DNA of 6,955 nucleotides from Candidatus Poseidonia sp. (GTDB taxonomy: Archaea > Thermoplasmatota > Poseidoniia > Poseidoniales > Poseidoniaceae): assembly GCA_013330155.1 (NCBI GenBank), contig DUIU01000157.1:446-7400 (forward strand), in the 5' to 3' direction. The translations under genes were made by a program, and so were the position numbers. The notes beneath the pieces were generated by a model. The model had not been told where the DNA came from and made no database searches. It saw nothing but the letters and a program-made list of their open reading frames with translations. Positions 1 through 6,379 of the stretch are shown here, piece after piece (position 1 is the stretch's first letter; each line of letters starts with the position of its first letter).

Positions 1-405
1 GAGCACGGATTTGTTTTCCCGGTCCACCAAAATGGCGAGGTAGTATTCGTGGGCGATGTCGCAGCCTGCTTCAACGTAGAGGTTGCGGACAAGTTTTCCC
101 TCTTCACCGGTTTGAATGGTGACGAGAATGTTTCCAAGGATGTTGGTGGCGTAGGTTTCAACCTCTTCTCGGGAAAAGGCGATTTTAACGCCACCTTCCA
201 TGACAAGGTCTCCCGATTCAGGGGCGTAGAGGTTCCCTTTTCCTCGGCCCCCAGCATGGATCTGTGATTTGACAGCGACCACCTTTGAGCCCAATTGGTC
301 GTAGGCGGAAAGCGCATCACTCACGGTTGTGCAGTGGACGCCTTCGAGCACGGGAACACCGTGTTGTTTGAGCAATGATTTTCCTTGGTACTCATGGATG
401 TTCAT
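1..405 (-). CDS. sucC: Succinyl-CoA synthetase (ADP-forming) beta subunit, N-terminal 135 residues (partial)
   Basis: This is the beta subunit of succinate-CoA ligase, which interconverts succinyl-CoA and succinate with formation or use of a nucleoside triphosphate in the TCA cycle. Reading leftward from the ATG at 405, the frame stays open to the window edge. It begins [19 protein letters not shown], the classic SucC opening, and continues with the ATP-grasp nucleotide-binding stretch [13 protein letters not shown] (about residues 45-57, Lys46 being the family nucleotide-contacting lysine), VTIQTG (95-100) and [21 protein letters not shown] (109-129). Between GRGKG and GGVK there is an insert ([13 protein letters not shown]) absent from the short E. 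coli form, reminiscent of the longer alphaproteobacterial/mitochondrial form. The rest of the ATP-grasp domain and the CoA-ligase domain lie beyond the edge; sucD would be expected next but cannot be seen. A GGAG ribosome site six bases upstream supports the start. Confidence 0.95.
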   Translation of the reverse strand, partial: MNIHEYQGKSLLKQHGVPVLEGVHCTTVSDALSAYDQLGSKVVAVKSQIHAGGRGKGNLYAPESGDLVMEGGVKIAFSREEVETYATNILGNILVTIQTGEEGKLVRNLYVEAGCDIAHEYYLAILVDRENKSVL

Positions 406-411
406 GGTGTT

Positions 412-415
412 CTCC
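412..415 (-). promoter_or_regulatory. Ribosome binding site of sucC
   Basis: On the minus strand GGAG lies six bases before the sucC ATG (GGAGAACACCATG). It complements the archaeal 16S 3' end and selects 405 over the in-frame alternatives. Confidence 0.6.
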
Positions 416-438
416 AATCGCTTGGAAAGAAAGGCCGT

Positions 439-452
439 CTTTCAATACTTTG
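439..452 (-). promoter_or_regulatory. Possible TATA-type promoter for sucC
   Basis: Read on the minus strand this is CCAAAGTATTGAAAG, an A/T-rich patch in a more GC-rich spacer. An archaeal TATA element centred near 446 would put transcription start about 26 bases downstream, near 420, leaving a short leader that just includes the GGAG ribosome site at 412-415. The spacing fits, but the match to a TATA box is weak, so this is a spacing-based suggestion. Confidence 0.25.
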
Positions 453-488
453 GAGTCAATGGTTGCGTGATGTTTTGATGGTGGTCTT

Positions 489-499
489 GATAACATAGG
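489..499 (+). promoter_or_regulatory. Possible TATA-type promoter for the nucleotidyltransferase-tpiA pair
   Basis: GATAACATAGG is the most A/T-rich patch close upstream of the ATG at 517. Its centre is about 23 bases before that ATG, so it would produce a leaderless or nearly leaderless transcript, common in archaea. No convincing Shine-Dalgarno precedes the ATG (only GAAGGT almost abutting it), which agrees with leaderless initiation. The assignment rests on position and composition only. Confidence 0.2.
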
Positions 500-516
500 C
501 CTCAAAGGCGAAGGTA

Positions 517-1533
517 ATGCAGGTCGTGGTCTTGGCAGGTGGCGTAGGTTCTCGGCTTCGGCCATGGACCAATAGCGTCCCAAAACCTCTTCTCCCCGTC
601 CTCGATCAAACACTCCTTGAGCACGTGGTTCGCTCTCTTCCCGTTGACATGGTTGACGAGGTCGTGGTCGCTGGAGGCTACAAAGTCGACCAAATCAAAG
701 CCTACTTTGATGCCGCCGATGCTCCATTTGACCTTCGCATTGTTCCCGAAGATGAACCCCTCGGAACTGGGGGCGCTTTGGGCAATTGCCGCGACGTCGT
801 CAGTGGAACGTTTGCATGCTTCAATGGAGACATTATCTCCTCGCTGGATGCATCATCATTGCTGAACATGCACCGCACCAACGGTTCAGTTGGCACCCTC
901 GGCTTGTGGGAAGTCGAAGACCCGAGCCGTTTTGGAATCGTGGGCCTTGACGAATCAAATAAAATCACGAAATTCAAAGAGAAACCTGCTCCCGAAGAGG
1001 TTTTTTCAAATCTCATCAACGCCGGGTCTTACATCTTCAACGACGATGTCTTTGATTGGATGCCCCACGGTAAGCACTCCATCGAGCGTGATGTCTTTCC
1101 AAAGTTGGCTGCTGAGGGGCTGTTGAGTGGCGTGCCATTCGAGGGATATTTCATTGACGCAGGTACACCAGATGCATGGAACGAGGCTGTCAAGGCTTCC
1201 ATCGTTCATGGGCGATACACCTCGGGTCAAGTTACCGGCACTCCCCCTTCGTGGTTTGCCAATGATGCAACCCAATCTTTGGTCGCTATGGGTTCCAAAC
1301 TGGAACATTGCATGGTAGCGGATGGATGTTCGATCGGAGCCTCAAACGTCTCGATGTCCACCTTGTTGAAGGGGGCTAAAATCGGAGATGACGCCACGGT
1401 CTCCTCTTGTCTGATTGGGCAAAAAGCCACGGTTGGCCATGGCTGTCAATTGCACGGCGTGATTGTTGACCATGATGTCAATGTCCCTGACGGGACGGTG
1501 CAAGAAGGTGGCTCTTGGCCCCCACAGACATGA
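517..1533 (+). CDS. Sugar-1-phosphate nucleotidyltransferase (mannose-1-phosphate guanylyltransferase-like) with C-terminal left-handed beta-helix
   Basis: The 338-residue protein activates a sugar 1-phosphate with an NTP to make an NDP-sugar and pyrophosphate, supplying donors for glycosylation of lipids, surface proteins or polysaccharide. The nucleotidyltransferase (Rossmann-like) domain fills residues 1-230. It has the signature loop LAGGVGSRLRPWT (6-18), the PKP lysine motif (22-24), PLGTGGAL (81-88), FNGDI with the metal-binding Asp105, FGIV (139-142), KEKP (154-157), NAGSYIF (168-174), SIERDVFP (188-195) and FIDAGTPDAW (212-221). Residues about 252-330 show degenerate hexapeptide repeats (for example VADGCSIGAS, GAKIGDDATV), a left-handed beta-helix used for oligomerisation or regulation. 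The architecture fits the GMPPB/GlmU-N/RfbA superfamily; GDP-mannose and other NDP-sugars are all possible, so base and sugar are not assigned. tpiA follows after 35 bases, probably on the same transcript. Confidence 0.92.
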   Translation: MQVVVLAGGVGSRLRPWTNSVPKPLLPVLDQTLLEHVVRSLPVDMVDEVVVAGGYKVDQIKAYFDAADAPFDLRIVPEDEPLGTGGALGNCRDVVSGTFACFNGDIISSLDASSLLNMHRTNGSVGTLGLWEVEDPSRFGIVGLDESNKITKFKEKPAPEEVFSNLINAGSYIFNDDVFDWMPHGKHSIERDVFPKLAAEGLLSGVPFEGYFIDAGTPDAWNEAVKASIVHGRYTSGQVTGTPPSWFANDATQSLVAMGSKLEHCMVADGCSIGASNVSMSTLLKGAKIGDDATVSSCLIGQKATVGHGCQLHGVIVDHDVNVPDGTVQEGGSWPPQT

Positions 1534-1568
1534 AATCTGCTAAATGCAAGTGGCGAAGTGCGTGATGC

Positions 1569-2234
1569 ATGGACCGCCCAATGATCGTTGTCAATTTCAA
1601 AACCTATGCGACCGCTTCGGGAAGTGAAGCAGAGTCGCTTCTCACTGCCATGGAAGCCCATGCCGATGGCCCGGCTACGATGGTAGCCGTTGCTTCAGCC
1701 TTTGATTTGGCCATCTTGGCCCAACAAGCGAAGGGGGTTGAGGTCTGGTCCCAACACCTCGACCCGGTTGGACTTGGAGGATACACGGGTTGGCTTGAAC
1801 CCCAGACCGCTCTCCACCGAGGAGCAAAAGGCTCAATCATCAATCACGCGGAACACAAAGTGGAACTTGACCACGTACGCACTCTGTTGGAAATGCTTCC
1901 CGAGGGTTTTCCAGTGTGCGCCTGCGCTGCAGACGTTGAGGAAGCCAAGGCTTTGGCAAGGCTCAATCCGACCTACATCGCCGTTGAACCGCCTGAGTTG
2001 ATTGGCGGGGACATCTCTGTCACGACCGCCGACCCTGCCATCGTGAGCGATACAGTGGCTGCAGTCAAAGCAGTCAATCCCAAGGTTCGGGTGTTGTGCG
2101 GTGCTGGCGTCAAGAGTGGGAAGGATGTTGCGAAAGCCCTCGAACTCGGTGCGGAAGGTGTTCTTTTGGCCAGTGGCGTCACCAAAGCAACCGATGTTCA
2201 CGCCGTGTTGAGCGACCTGGTCGCTTCGCTTTGA
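1569..2234 (+). CDS. tpiA: Triosephosphate isomerase, archaeal type
   Basis: This cytoplasmic enzyme interconverts dihydroxyacetone phosphate and glyceraldehyde 3-phosphate in glycolysis and gluconeogenesis. The 221-residue length is that of archaeal TIMs, about 30 residues shorter than bacterial or eukaryotic ones. Visible are the substrate-binding NFKTY (Asn9, Lys11), the catalytic histidine in INHAEHK (His93), the catalytic glutamate in YIAVEPPELIG (Glu140), the loop after it (GGDISVTT), the phosphate-binding CGAGVKSGKDV and the final GVLLASGVTKA. One oddity is that the usual Ser after the catalytic His (NHSE) is Ala94 here. The start at 1569 gives the usual short lead to the first strand; the ATG at 1581 would leave only four residues before NFKTY. 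No strong ribosome site is visible. The last 37 bases overlap the end of the opposing gene at 2198-3136. Confidence 0.97.
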   Translation: MDRPMIVVNFKTYATASGSEAESLLTAMEAHADGPATMVAVASAFDLAILAQQAKGVEVWSQHLDPVGLGGYTGWLEPQTALHRGAKGSIINHAEHKVELDHVRTLLEMLPEGFPVCACAADVEEAKALARLNPTYIAVEPPELIGGDISVTTADPAIVSDTVAAVKAVNPKVRVLCGAGVKSGKDVAKALELGAEGVLLASGVTKATDVHAVLSDLVASL

Positions 2235-3136
2235 TTGAGTTCAAGCTGTTCACTTCGTTGACGGAGTTTGGCTTGAGCCAAACCGCTAACTGCTGGGCAT
2301 TTCTTTCGGTGATGGCACCCTCGGCAATGCTTGTTGTGTACGGCAAGGGGCAAGGTGTTGAGAGACGGGTCAGCCTTCGCCCATCGTGAAAGCCAGGTCA
2401 TCTCTTGGACATCGTGCTTCATGAGTCCGATGGCTTGTTCAATCAATTGCGGCGTTATGATGAGGGTGTGTTCATGCCATCGACTTCCCTTCCATTGGAC
2501 CACTTTGAGTCGGAAGGCGGCTTCATGGTCTGGTAAACCCTCACTTTTCAGAGCCCAAAGCACCGTGAGGAGGTGTTCCAGTTGCTGGCTCATCAACCCG
2601 GTTCTTGGGCTACGAAACTGAATTCGAATTAACGTCCAGCGATGTTGATGATAGACTGCAAGGTCAGGAGCAGCGTAGAATTCAACACCATCAACCTCCA
2701 TTGAATCCAAGCGGTCAAAGTAGGCCCACCGACGCGGCTGACCGTCCACCAATGGGCGCAACCCAGTCGACTGTTCAAGCAACTGTATTTGCTTCAAGCT
2801 CTGCTGTATTTTTTGTTGACGATACTGTGGAGGTACTTCCATTTTTGCGGCGGATAAGGCATCGTTGACCATGTTGGCGAAGATACGTTCTGTGTAGGCC
2901 GTTGACCAAATTTTCCGTTGGTACAAATCCTCTATTTTCCGACGCCAAGTCGCCCGCATGGTTCTGGTCAACAGTTCATCGAAGGTTCGTGGTTGATGCT
3001 GCCGGCTAACCCTTCGAGATTTGGTGTGAGGTGAGGGCCGTCCATAGGTCAAGGCCCACGCACGTGGGCAGGCATTCATGAGTCGGGAGCTGGTTTGACT
3101 CCAGTGGTGTGGGGGCTTGTTCATGGCCTTGACCAT
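2198..3136 (-). CDS. PD-(D/E)XK nuclease-fold protein with Cas4/AddB-like Fe-S cysteines, apparently missing catalytic residues
   Basis: The 312-residue protein resembles the RecB/AddB/Cas4-type PD-(D/E)XK family. Near the N-terminus SSRLMNACPRAWALTYG (16-32) matches the family's S-x-L-x(n)-C-P-R-x(3)-L-x-Y start. The C-terminal CRGCHHRKKC (271-280) is the C-x2-C-x5-C of the family's [4Fe-4S] cluster; with Cys23 this makes the full four-cysteine set. The core is RLDSMEVDGVEFYAAPDLAV (142-161) followed by WTLIRIQF (167-174). Asp158 fits the motif II aspartate, but where [DE]-x-K is expected the sequence reads Arg171-Ile-Gln173. A Q-x3-[YH]-like element may be SQQLEH (183-188). It may therefore bind DNA or act structurally, like inactive AddB/RecB-type domains, instead of cutting. 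It starts 27 bases after the upstream gene's stop; ATG 3124 is an alternative. The hydrophilic tail overlaps tpiA. Family assignment is from motifs only. Confidence 0.82.
   Translation of the reverse strand: MVKAMNKPPHHWSQTSSRLMNACPRAWALTYGRPSPHTKSRRVSRQHQPRTFDELLTRTMRATWRRKIEDLYQRKIWSTAYTERIFANMVNDALSAAKMEVPPQYRQQKIQQSLKQIQLLEQSTGLRPLVDGQPRRWAYFDRLDSMEVDGVEFYAAPDLAVYHQHRWTLIRIQFRSPRTGLMSQQLEHLLTVLWALKSEGLPDHEAAFRLKVVQWKGSRWHEHTLIITPQLIEQAIGLMKHDVQEMTWLSRWAKADPSLNTLPLAVHNKHCRGCHHRKKCPAVSGLAQAKLRQRSEQLELNQSEATRSLNTA
2257..2290. other. Strong hairpin just past the tpiA stop, inside the opposing coding sequence
   Basis: GTTTGGC TTGA GCCAAAC at 2266-2283 is a perfect 7-base-pair stem with a four-base loop. 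An outer, imperfect arm can extend it: GTTG (2257-2260) with TAAC (2287-2290) including one G-U pair, and CG (2262-2263) with CG (2284-2285). It begins 23 bases after the tpiA stop codon. On the minus strand it encodes Leu-Ala-Gln-Ala-Lys near the C-terminus of the nuclease-fold protein. It could mark or protect the 3' end of the tpiA transcript, but no long T-run follows, so termination is not established; coding constraint or chance remains possible. Confidence 0.35.
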
Positions 3137-3163
3137 TCAGGTCAACCCAGATAACGCTCGTGG

Positions 3164-5470
3164 TCAAAGTACCCCGAGTTCAAACACGGTTATGGTGGCG
3201 TTAATGGCCATCCAAAGGGCGATTGGTGTCAATATCCACCCAACAAATTGTGCAAACACTTCGCCCCCGAATTTTCCGAACAAGCGGGAGAACGGGCCGC
3301 CCCATGATGAGACAATTCGGAGGAGTAGCACCACCAATCCGCCACTTAAGGTAAAGAGGAAGAGGAAGAAGATGGCCATCCCTATGCCGCTCCCACCTGC
3401 AAGAATTGACGAGCCAACGGATTGAGTGAACAGGTTTGGGAACGCAAGCCAGCCAAACCAGCCCATCCAGATGCCAAGGAGAACGTCTCGGTCCATGTCA
3501 ACCGGGTCGCGCCAGTCTCGGAATGCCTTGGGGAAACTGCGGTGTAAAAGGCGACCGAGCAAATCCGCTTCATAGGGTGCCCCCCGGCGAGCGGTGAAGA
3601 AACACATTTCAAGCATCCATACCATCATAGCGATGTCAAGAAGGAAACGAATCGTCATTCCGGCAGGGAGGACGGTGAGCAACAACGCTGGGAGGTTGAC
3701 CATCAAGATTCCAGCCCCTGCGGCGACGATGATTGAGCCCCAGAGCAAACCAGGGGGGAGCGGTTCTTCGGGTGCTGTCCATTCATTCCTCGGCAAGGCG
3801 AGGAGGAAAAGGAATAGCCCAGGGCCAAGGAGCAAACCAAAGTAGGAACCGAACGAATTTGGTCCACCGCTTGTGATGGCGTCCACGGCCTCAACGATGT
3901 CGAGCATGGCAGCAGAGGAGGATTGGGAGAAGGTGACGTGCATGCCAGGGTCAACGATGATCACGCCATCCGAGGCCCCTATTGGTAGGCTATTGGCGAA
4001 GGCTTTGTTCTCATCGAGGTACACCTTCCAAGAAGCATTGGTTGATGCTGCGAGGGACGTGACATCCGACATCATGGCATCTTCTCCCGTGACGATGTGA
4101 ACGACGCTGATTCTCTCTCCCAGTTGGTCAAGGGAGCGATTGAATTCATTGGATTGCGTGAGAATCTGTTCCGAACCCGGGAGCACCAATCCGATGACGA
4201 GAGCCTCATTTCCGGCGAGTAATTCACTGATGCTCGCTGATGAACCATCGGGTCTCGTCAATTCCGCATCCAAGACTTTGGTGTTCTCAAGAATAGCAGC
4301 ATCTGCACCGAGGTTGGGTTGGTCAAAGACGGTGGGAAGGGTGAGCAGCGCTAACGCCACGAGGGCCCCAAGGATTGGGGCGGGAAGGAGCAGACCGGTC
4401 CGGAAAGCGTTGCCGACATAACCGAGCAGGGCCAGAACCGTGGTCAGCGTGAGCCAAAGACCTGCACTGGCAAAGCCATCATCTCCTCCGGTCACCTCGA
4501 AGCGAAGAATTCCCTCTGCATGGCAATCGCTGTTAAGGTCCCCTGCAATGGTTCTCAAACAAAACTGAAGGTTCATTTCTCCAATGGGAAGAGGTTTAGC
4601 GCCGGACCATGTATAGACCGAGTTGTTTCCCCCAAGGTCTCGAGTCATTCGTATTCGACTAGCACTTGTTTCAACGAGGTACTCTCCATCACGGGTGGAT
4701 TTATCGGTTGGGGGCAAAGGTCCCCAAATTTCCCATTTTTCATCCCTCAGGTCCTCAAGACCCCAGGGGAGCATGTGCTCAAGTTCAACGTGGGCAAGGC
4801 GAGCGGCGTCGACCAAAATACTCGCTTTGGGTTCGTAGAGAATGCCTTCAATGACCACTCCCCCACTGTTGTGTTCAAACCCTCCCCATTGGACACGCGC
4901 TTGAGTTCCGAGGCAGCGGTGTTCTACAGAAAGGCTGACAGAGATGGATTCCCCGGGCGACATGCTCAACGTGACGTTTTGCATTTCTCCCGAGAAGTTC
5001 ATGGCGTCATTTTCTGCTGAAGTGTCCAAAGTTTGGGTCACGTCCGTGCTGTAGATTTCACTACCTCCAACACTGACACTGTAGGTGAGGGTGGTGCTCG
5101 AATCGGTCCAGGTTTGACGGGTACAGGATTGAGGGCCGCCACCGCCTTCAATGATGGCTGAAAAGTACACTCCCATGAAGACTTCAGCTTCCACGGGTTG
5201 TTCCACAGGTGGGCTTTGAAGCGTGAACACAGGAACCGGTCCACCGGTAACTCCGACGGTAAATCCACCGATGGCGGAATCGGTTTGTCCGCGTTGGAGC
5301 ACCGCTTCCTCCACATCCAATCCCTCAACATAGAGGCGTTCGAGAGGATTGATTTCCCACTCAACAAACCCGGGCTCGTAGGTTTGGTCTTGGTTGGCTG
5401 AGACCATGTCTGAAACGCCGATGCAGAGCAGCAAACACAAGGTCCCAATGGCCCATGCTTGACGCCCCAT
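3164..5470 (-). CDS. Secreted-front, multi-pass membrane protein with a thioredoxin-like domain lacking CxxC; function unknown
   Basis: No known gene is recognised. From ATG 5470 the product has 768 residues. Residues 1-25 look like a Sec signal peptide (basic MGRQ, hydrophobic core, VSA|NQ cleavage). Residues 26-330 form an exported, beta-rich, Ser/Thr-rich region with four cysteines (116, 186, 304, 316) that could form disulfides. Two membrane segments follow (about 335-354 and 359-381). A soluble domain at about 386-533 reads like a peroxiredoxin/TlpA fold: DAELTRPDGSSASISELL, a strand EALVIGLVLPG, then VYLDENKAFANSLPIG and GVIIVDPGMHV. However, no cysteine lies at the expected active site. 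About six further membrane helices (541-559, 574-599, 603-626, 663-686, 690-719, 740-763) end the protein. An in-frame TTG at 5512, 12 bases after the DUF92 stop, would add 14 residues; neither start has a clear ribosome site. ATG is preferred because it begins a standard signal peptide. Confidence 0.85.
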   Translation of the reverse strand: MGRQAWAIGTLCLLLCIGVSDMVSANQDQTYEPGFVEWEINPLERLYVEGLDVEEAVLQRGQTDSAIGGFTVGVTGGPVPVFTLQSPPVEQPVEAEVFMGVYFSAIIEGGGGPQSCTRQTWTDSSTTLTYSVSVGGSEIYSTDVTQTLDTSAENDAMNFSGEMQNVTLSMSPGESISVSLSVEHRCLGTQARVQWGGFEHNSGGVVIEGILYEPKASILVDAARLAHVELEHMLPWGLEDLRDEKWEIWGPLPPTDKSTRDGEYLVETSASRIRMTRDLGGNNSVYTWSGAKPLPIGEMNLQFCLRTIAGDLNSDCHAEGILRFEVTGGDDGFASAGLWLTLTTVLALLGYVGNAFRTGLLLPAPILGALVALALLTLPTVFDQPNLGADAAILENTKVLDAELTRPDGSSASISELLAGNEALVIGLVLPGSEQILTQSNEFNRSLDQLGERISVVHIVTGEDAMMSDVTSLAASTNASWKVYLDENKAFANSLPIGASDGVIIVDPGMHVTFSQSSSAAMLDIVEAVDAITSGGPNSFGSYFGLLLGPGLFLFLLALPRNEWTAPEEPLPPGLLWGSIIVAAGAGILMVNLPALLLTVLPAGMTIRFLLDIAMMVWMLEMCFFTARRGAPYEADLLGRLLHRSFPKAFRDWRDPVDMDRDVLLGIWMGWFGWLAFPNLFTQSVGSSILAGGSGIGMAIFFLFLFTLSGGLVVLLLRIVSSWGGPFSRLFGKFGGEVFAQFVGWILTPIALWMAINATITVFELGVL

Positions 5471-5524
5471 GCGCAGACCAAGGCGTTTTGGTTCAAGAAG
5501 CCAATGCACCAATGAACATCGGGT

Positions 5525-6286
5525 TCAGAGGCTTCCGAGGTAGGCCGTCATCAGCAACACGCCTCCGGTAATGGCGGAAGCGTTCACGGCCCCCTTGCTC
5601 ATGTAGCCACGGTTTTCGAGGAGGGCTCCAAGGTAACTGTCAATTTGGCATCCGAGCCAACCAATGACAGCAAGTACAGCACCCAATTGAATCCCGTTGG
5701 TGGTGGCTGTGTCGTTTCCAGTTACCCACCACGCGAGGAGCGTCAGGATGGCCACGACGGCCGAGCCGACCGCAGCAGCAAGTTGTCCGTTTGGAGAGAA
5801 TCCTCCGTTTTCTCCCTGTTCACAGGGTTTGAACGTCGTGATCATGCGTACGCGTGGGTCCAAGCAACCGATTTCGCTAGCGAAGGTATCCGACGCGGCA
5901 ACGGCGACGGCTGCTCCAAACATCCAGACGACGGTGTCCCAATCGTCTGAAAGGTAGGCATAGAGACAAATCAATCCCGGGATGGCTCCGTTGGCTACGA
6001 CGTTGGTCCACCCTCGGTGCCCGTCGCTTGACTCGCTCAATCCGAGCGCCTTTTTCTCCTCAAAGCGCCACTTTGTGGCTTTGTGAGATGTGAGGAGGAA
6101 GCCAAGGAGAATAAGCAGCCATGTCCAGTGGCCTAGGCCACCGACGACGAGACCGAGAAGTGCGGCGGCGTTGGCGCCCTTTTTATCGAGCATTTTCGCC
6201 TTTGAAGACATGACCAAAAGTGCAATGACAAGTCCGGCGGTGACCAACAGGTTCCCTGCATTTGGGCCGCTGGAAAAGACATCCAT
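5525..6286 (-). CDS. DUF92/TMEM19 family integral membrane protein (possible prenyl-phosphate kinase relative)
   Basis: The 253-residue polytopic membrane protein belongs to the DUF92 (TMEM19, COG1836) family. Landmarks, numbered from ATG 6286, are KGANAAALLGLVVG (36-49), the HKATKWR loop (68-74), TNVVANGAIP (94-103), ASDTFASEIG (131-140), RMITTFKPCEQGENGG (147-162), FSPNGQLA (163-170) and IDSYLGALLENRGY (215-228). The conserved Asn, Asp and Glu residues cluster at membrane borders. A plant member of this family, VTE6, is a phytyl-phosphate kinase, so a role in isoprenoid phosphate salvage for archaeal lipids or quinones is conceivable, but that is inference. A TTG at 6304 would add six residues; the ATG is preferred because GAGGTG lies six bases before it. 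The stop is 54 bases before the ATG chosen for the next gene. Cys141 and Cys155 flank a loop where many relatives appear not to have cysteines. Confidence 0.92.
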   Translation of the reverse strand: MDVFSSGPNAGNLLVTAGLVIALLVMSSKAKMLDKKGANAAALLGLVVGGLGHWTWLLILLGFLLTSHKATKWRFEEKKALGLSESSDGHRGWTNVVANGAIPGLICLYAYLSDDWDTVVWMFGAAVAVAASDTFASEIGCLDPRVRMITTFKPCEQGENGGFSPNGQLAAAVGSAVVAILTLLAWWVTGNDTATTNGIQLGAVLAVIGWLGCQIDSYLGALLENRGYMSKGAVNASAITGGVLLMTAYLGSL

Positions 6287-6292
6287 GGTCAA

Positions 6293-6298
6293 CACCTC
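6293..6298 (-). promoter_or_regulatory. Ribosome binding site of the DUF92 gene
   Basis: GAGGTG on the minus strand, six bases before ATG 6286, is a near-full match to the core Shine-Dalgarno. It lies inside the six-residue extension that a TTG start at 6304 would create, and so decides for the ATG. Confidence 0.65.
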
Positions 6299-6379
6299 GG
6301 TCAAAGAACAATTTCCTGTCCTACTTTTGCGAAAGCAATTCGGTTTTTGAAGACCGCACCCGATAATGTAGCCTTTTCC

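Noticed and set aside
1833..2201. 122-residue open frame opposite tpiA
   Set aside because: It lies wholly antisense to the well-supported isomerase and shows no domain-like pattern.
2198..3136. Calling the Fe-S nuclease-fold gene cas4 and the locus a CRISPR region
   Set aside because: There are no repeats and no cas1 or cas2, and the catalytic [DE]xK appears lost; the signature is shared with AddB and other RecB-like proteins.
3550..3850. DsbD/CcdA-type transmembrane electron carrier in the C-terminal part of the large membrane protein
   Set aside because: The paired membrane cysteines and proline motifs of that family are absent; the only nearby cysteine (MCFF) is single.
4520..5020. 166-residue open frame on the plus strand
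   Set aside because: It is antisense to the exported domain of the membrane protein, lacks a recognisable domain or ribosome site, and the opposing frame has a signal peptide and membrane segments.
5038..5496. 152-residue open frame on the minus strand
   Set aside because: It is a frame-shifted shadow of the start of the large membrane protein, Pro/Ser/Lys-rich, with no family features.
6328..6342. Small hairpin TTGC-GAAA-GCAA between the PrsW and DUF92 genes
   Set aside because: Only four base pairs and no T-run follows on the transcribed strand; it is expected by chance.
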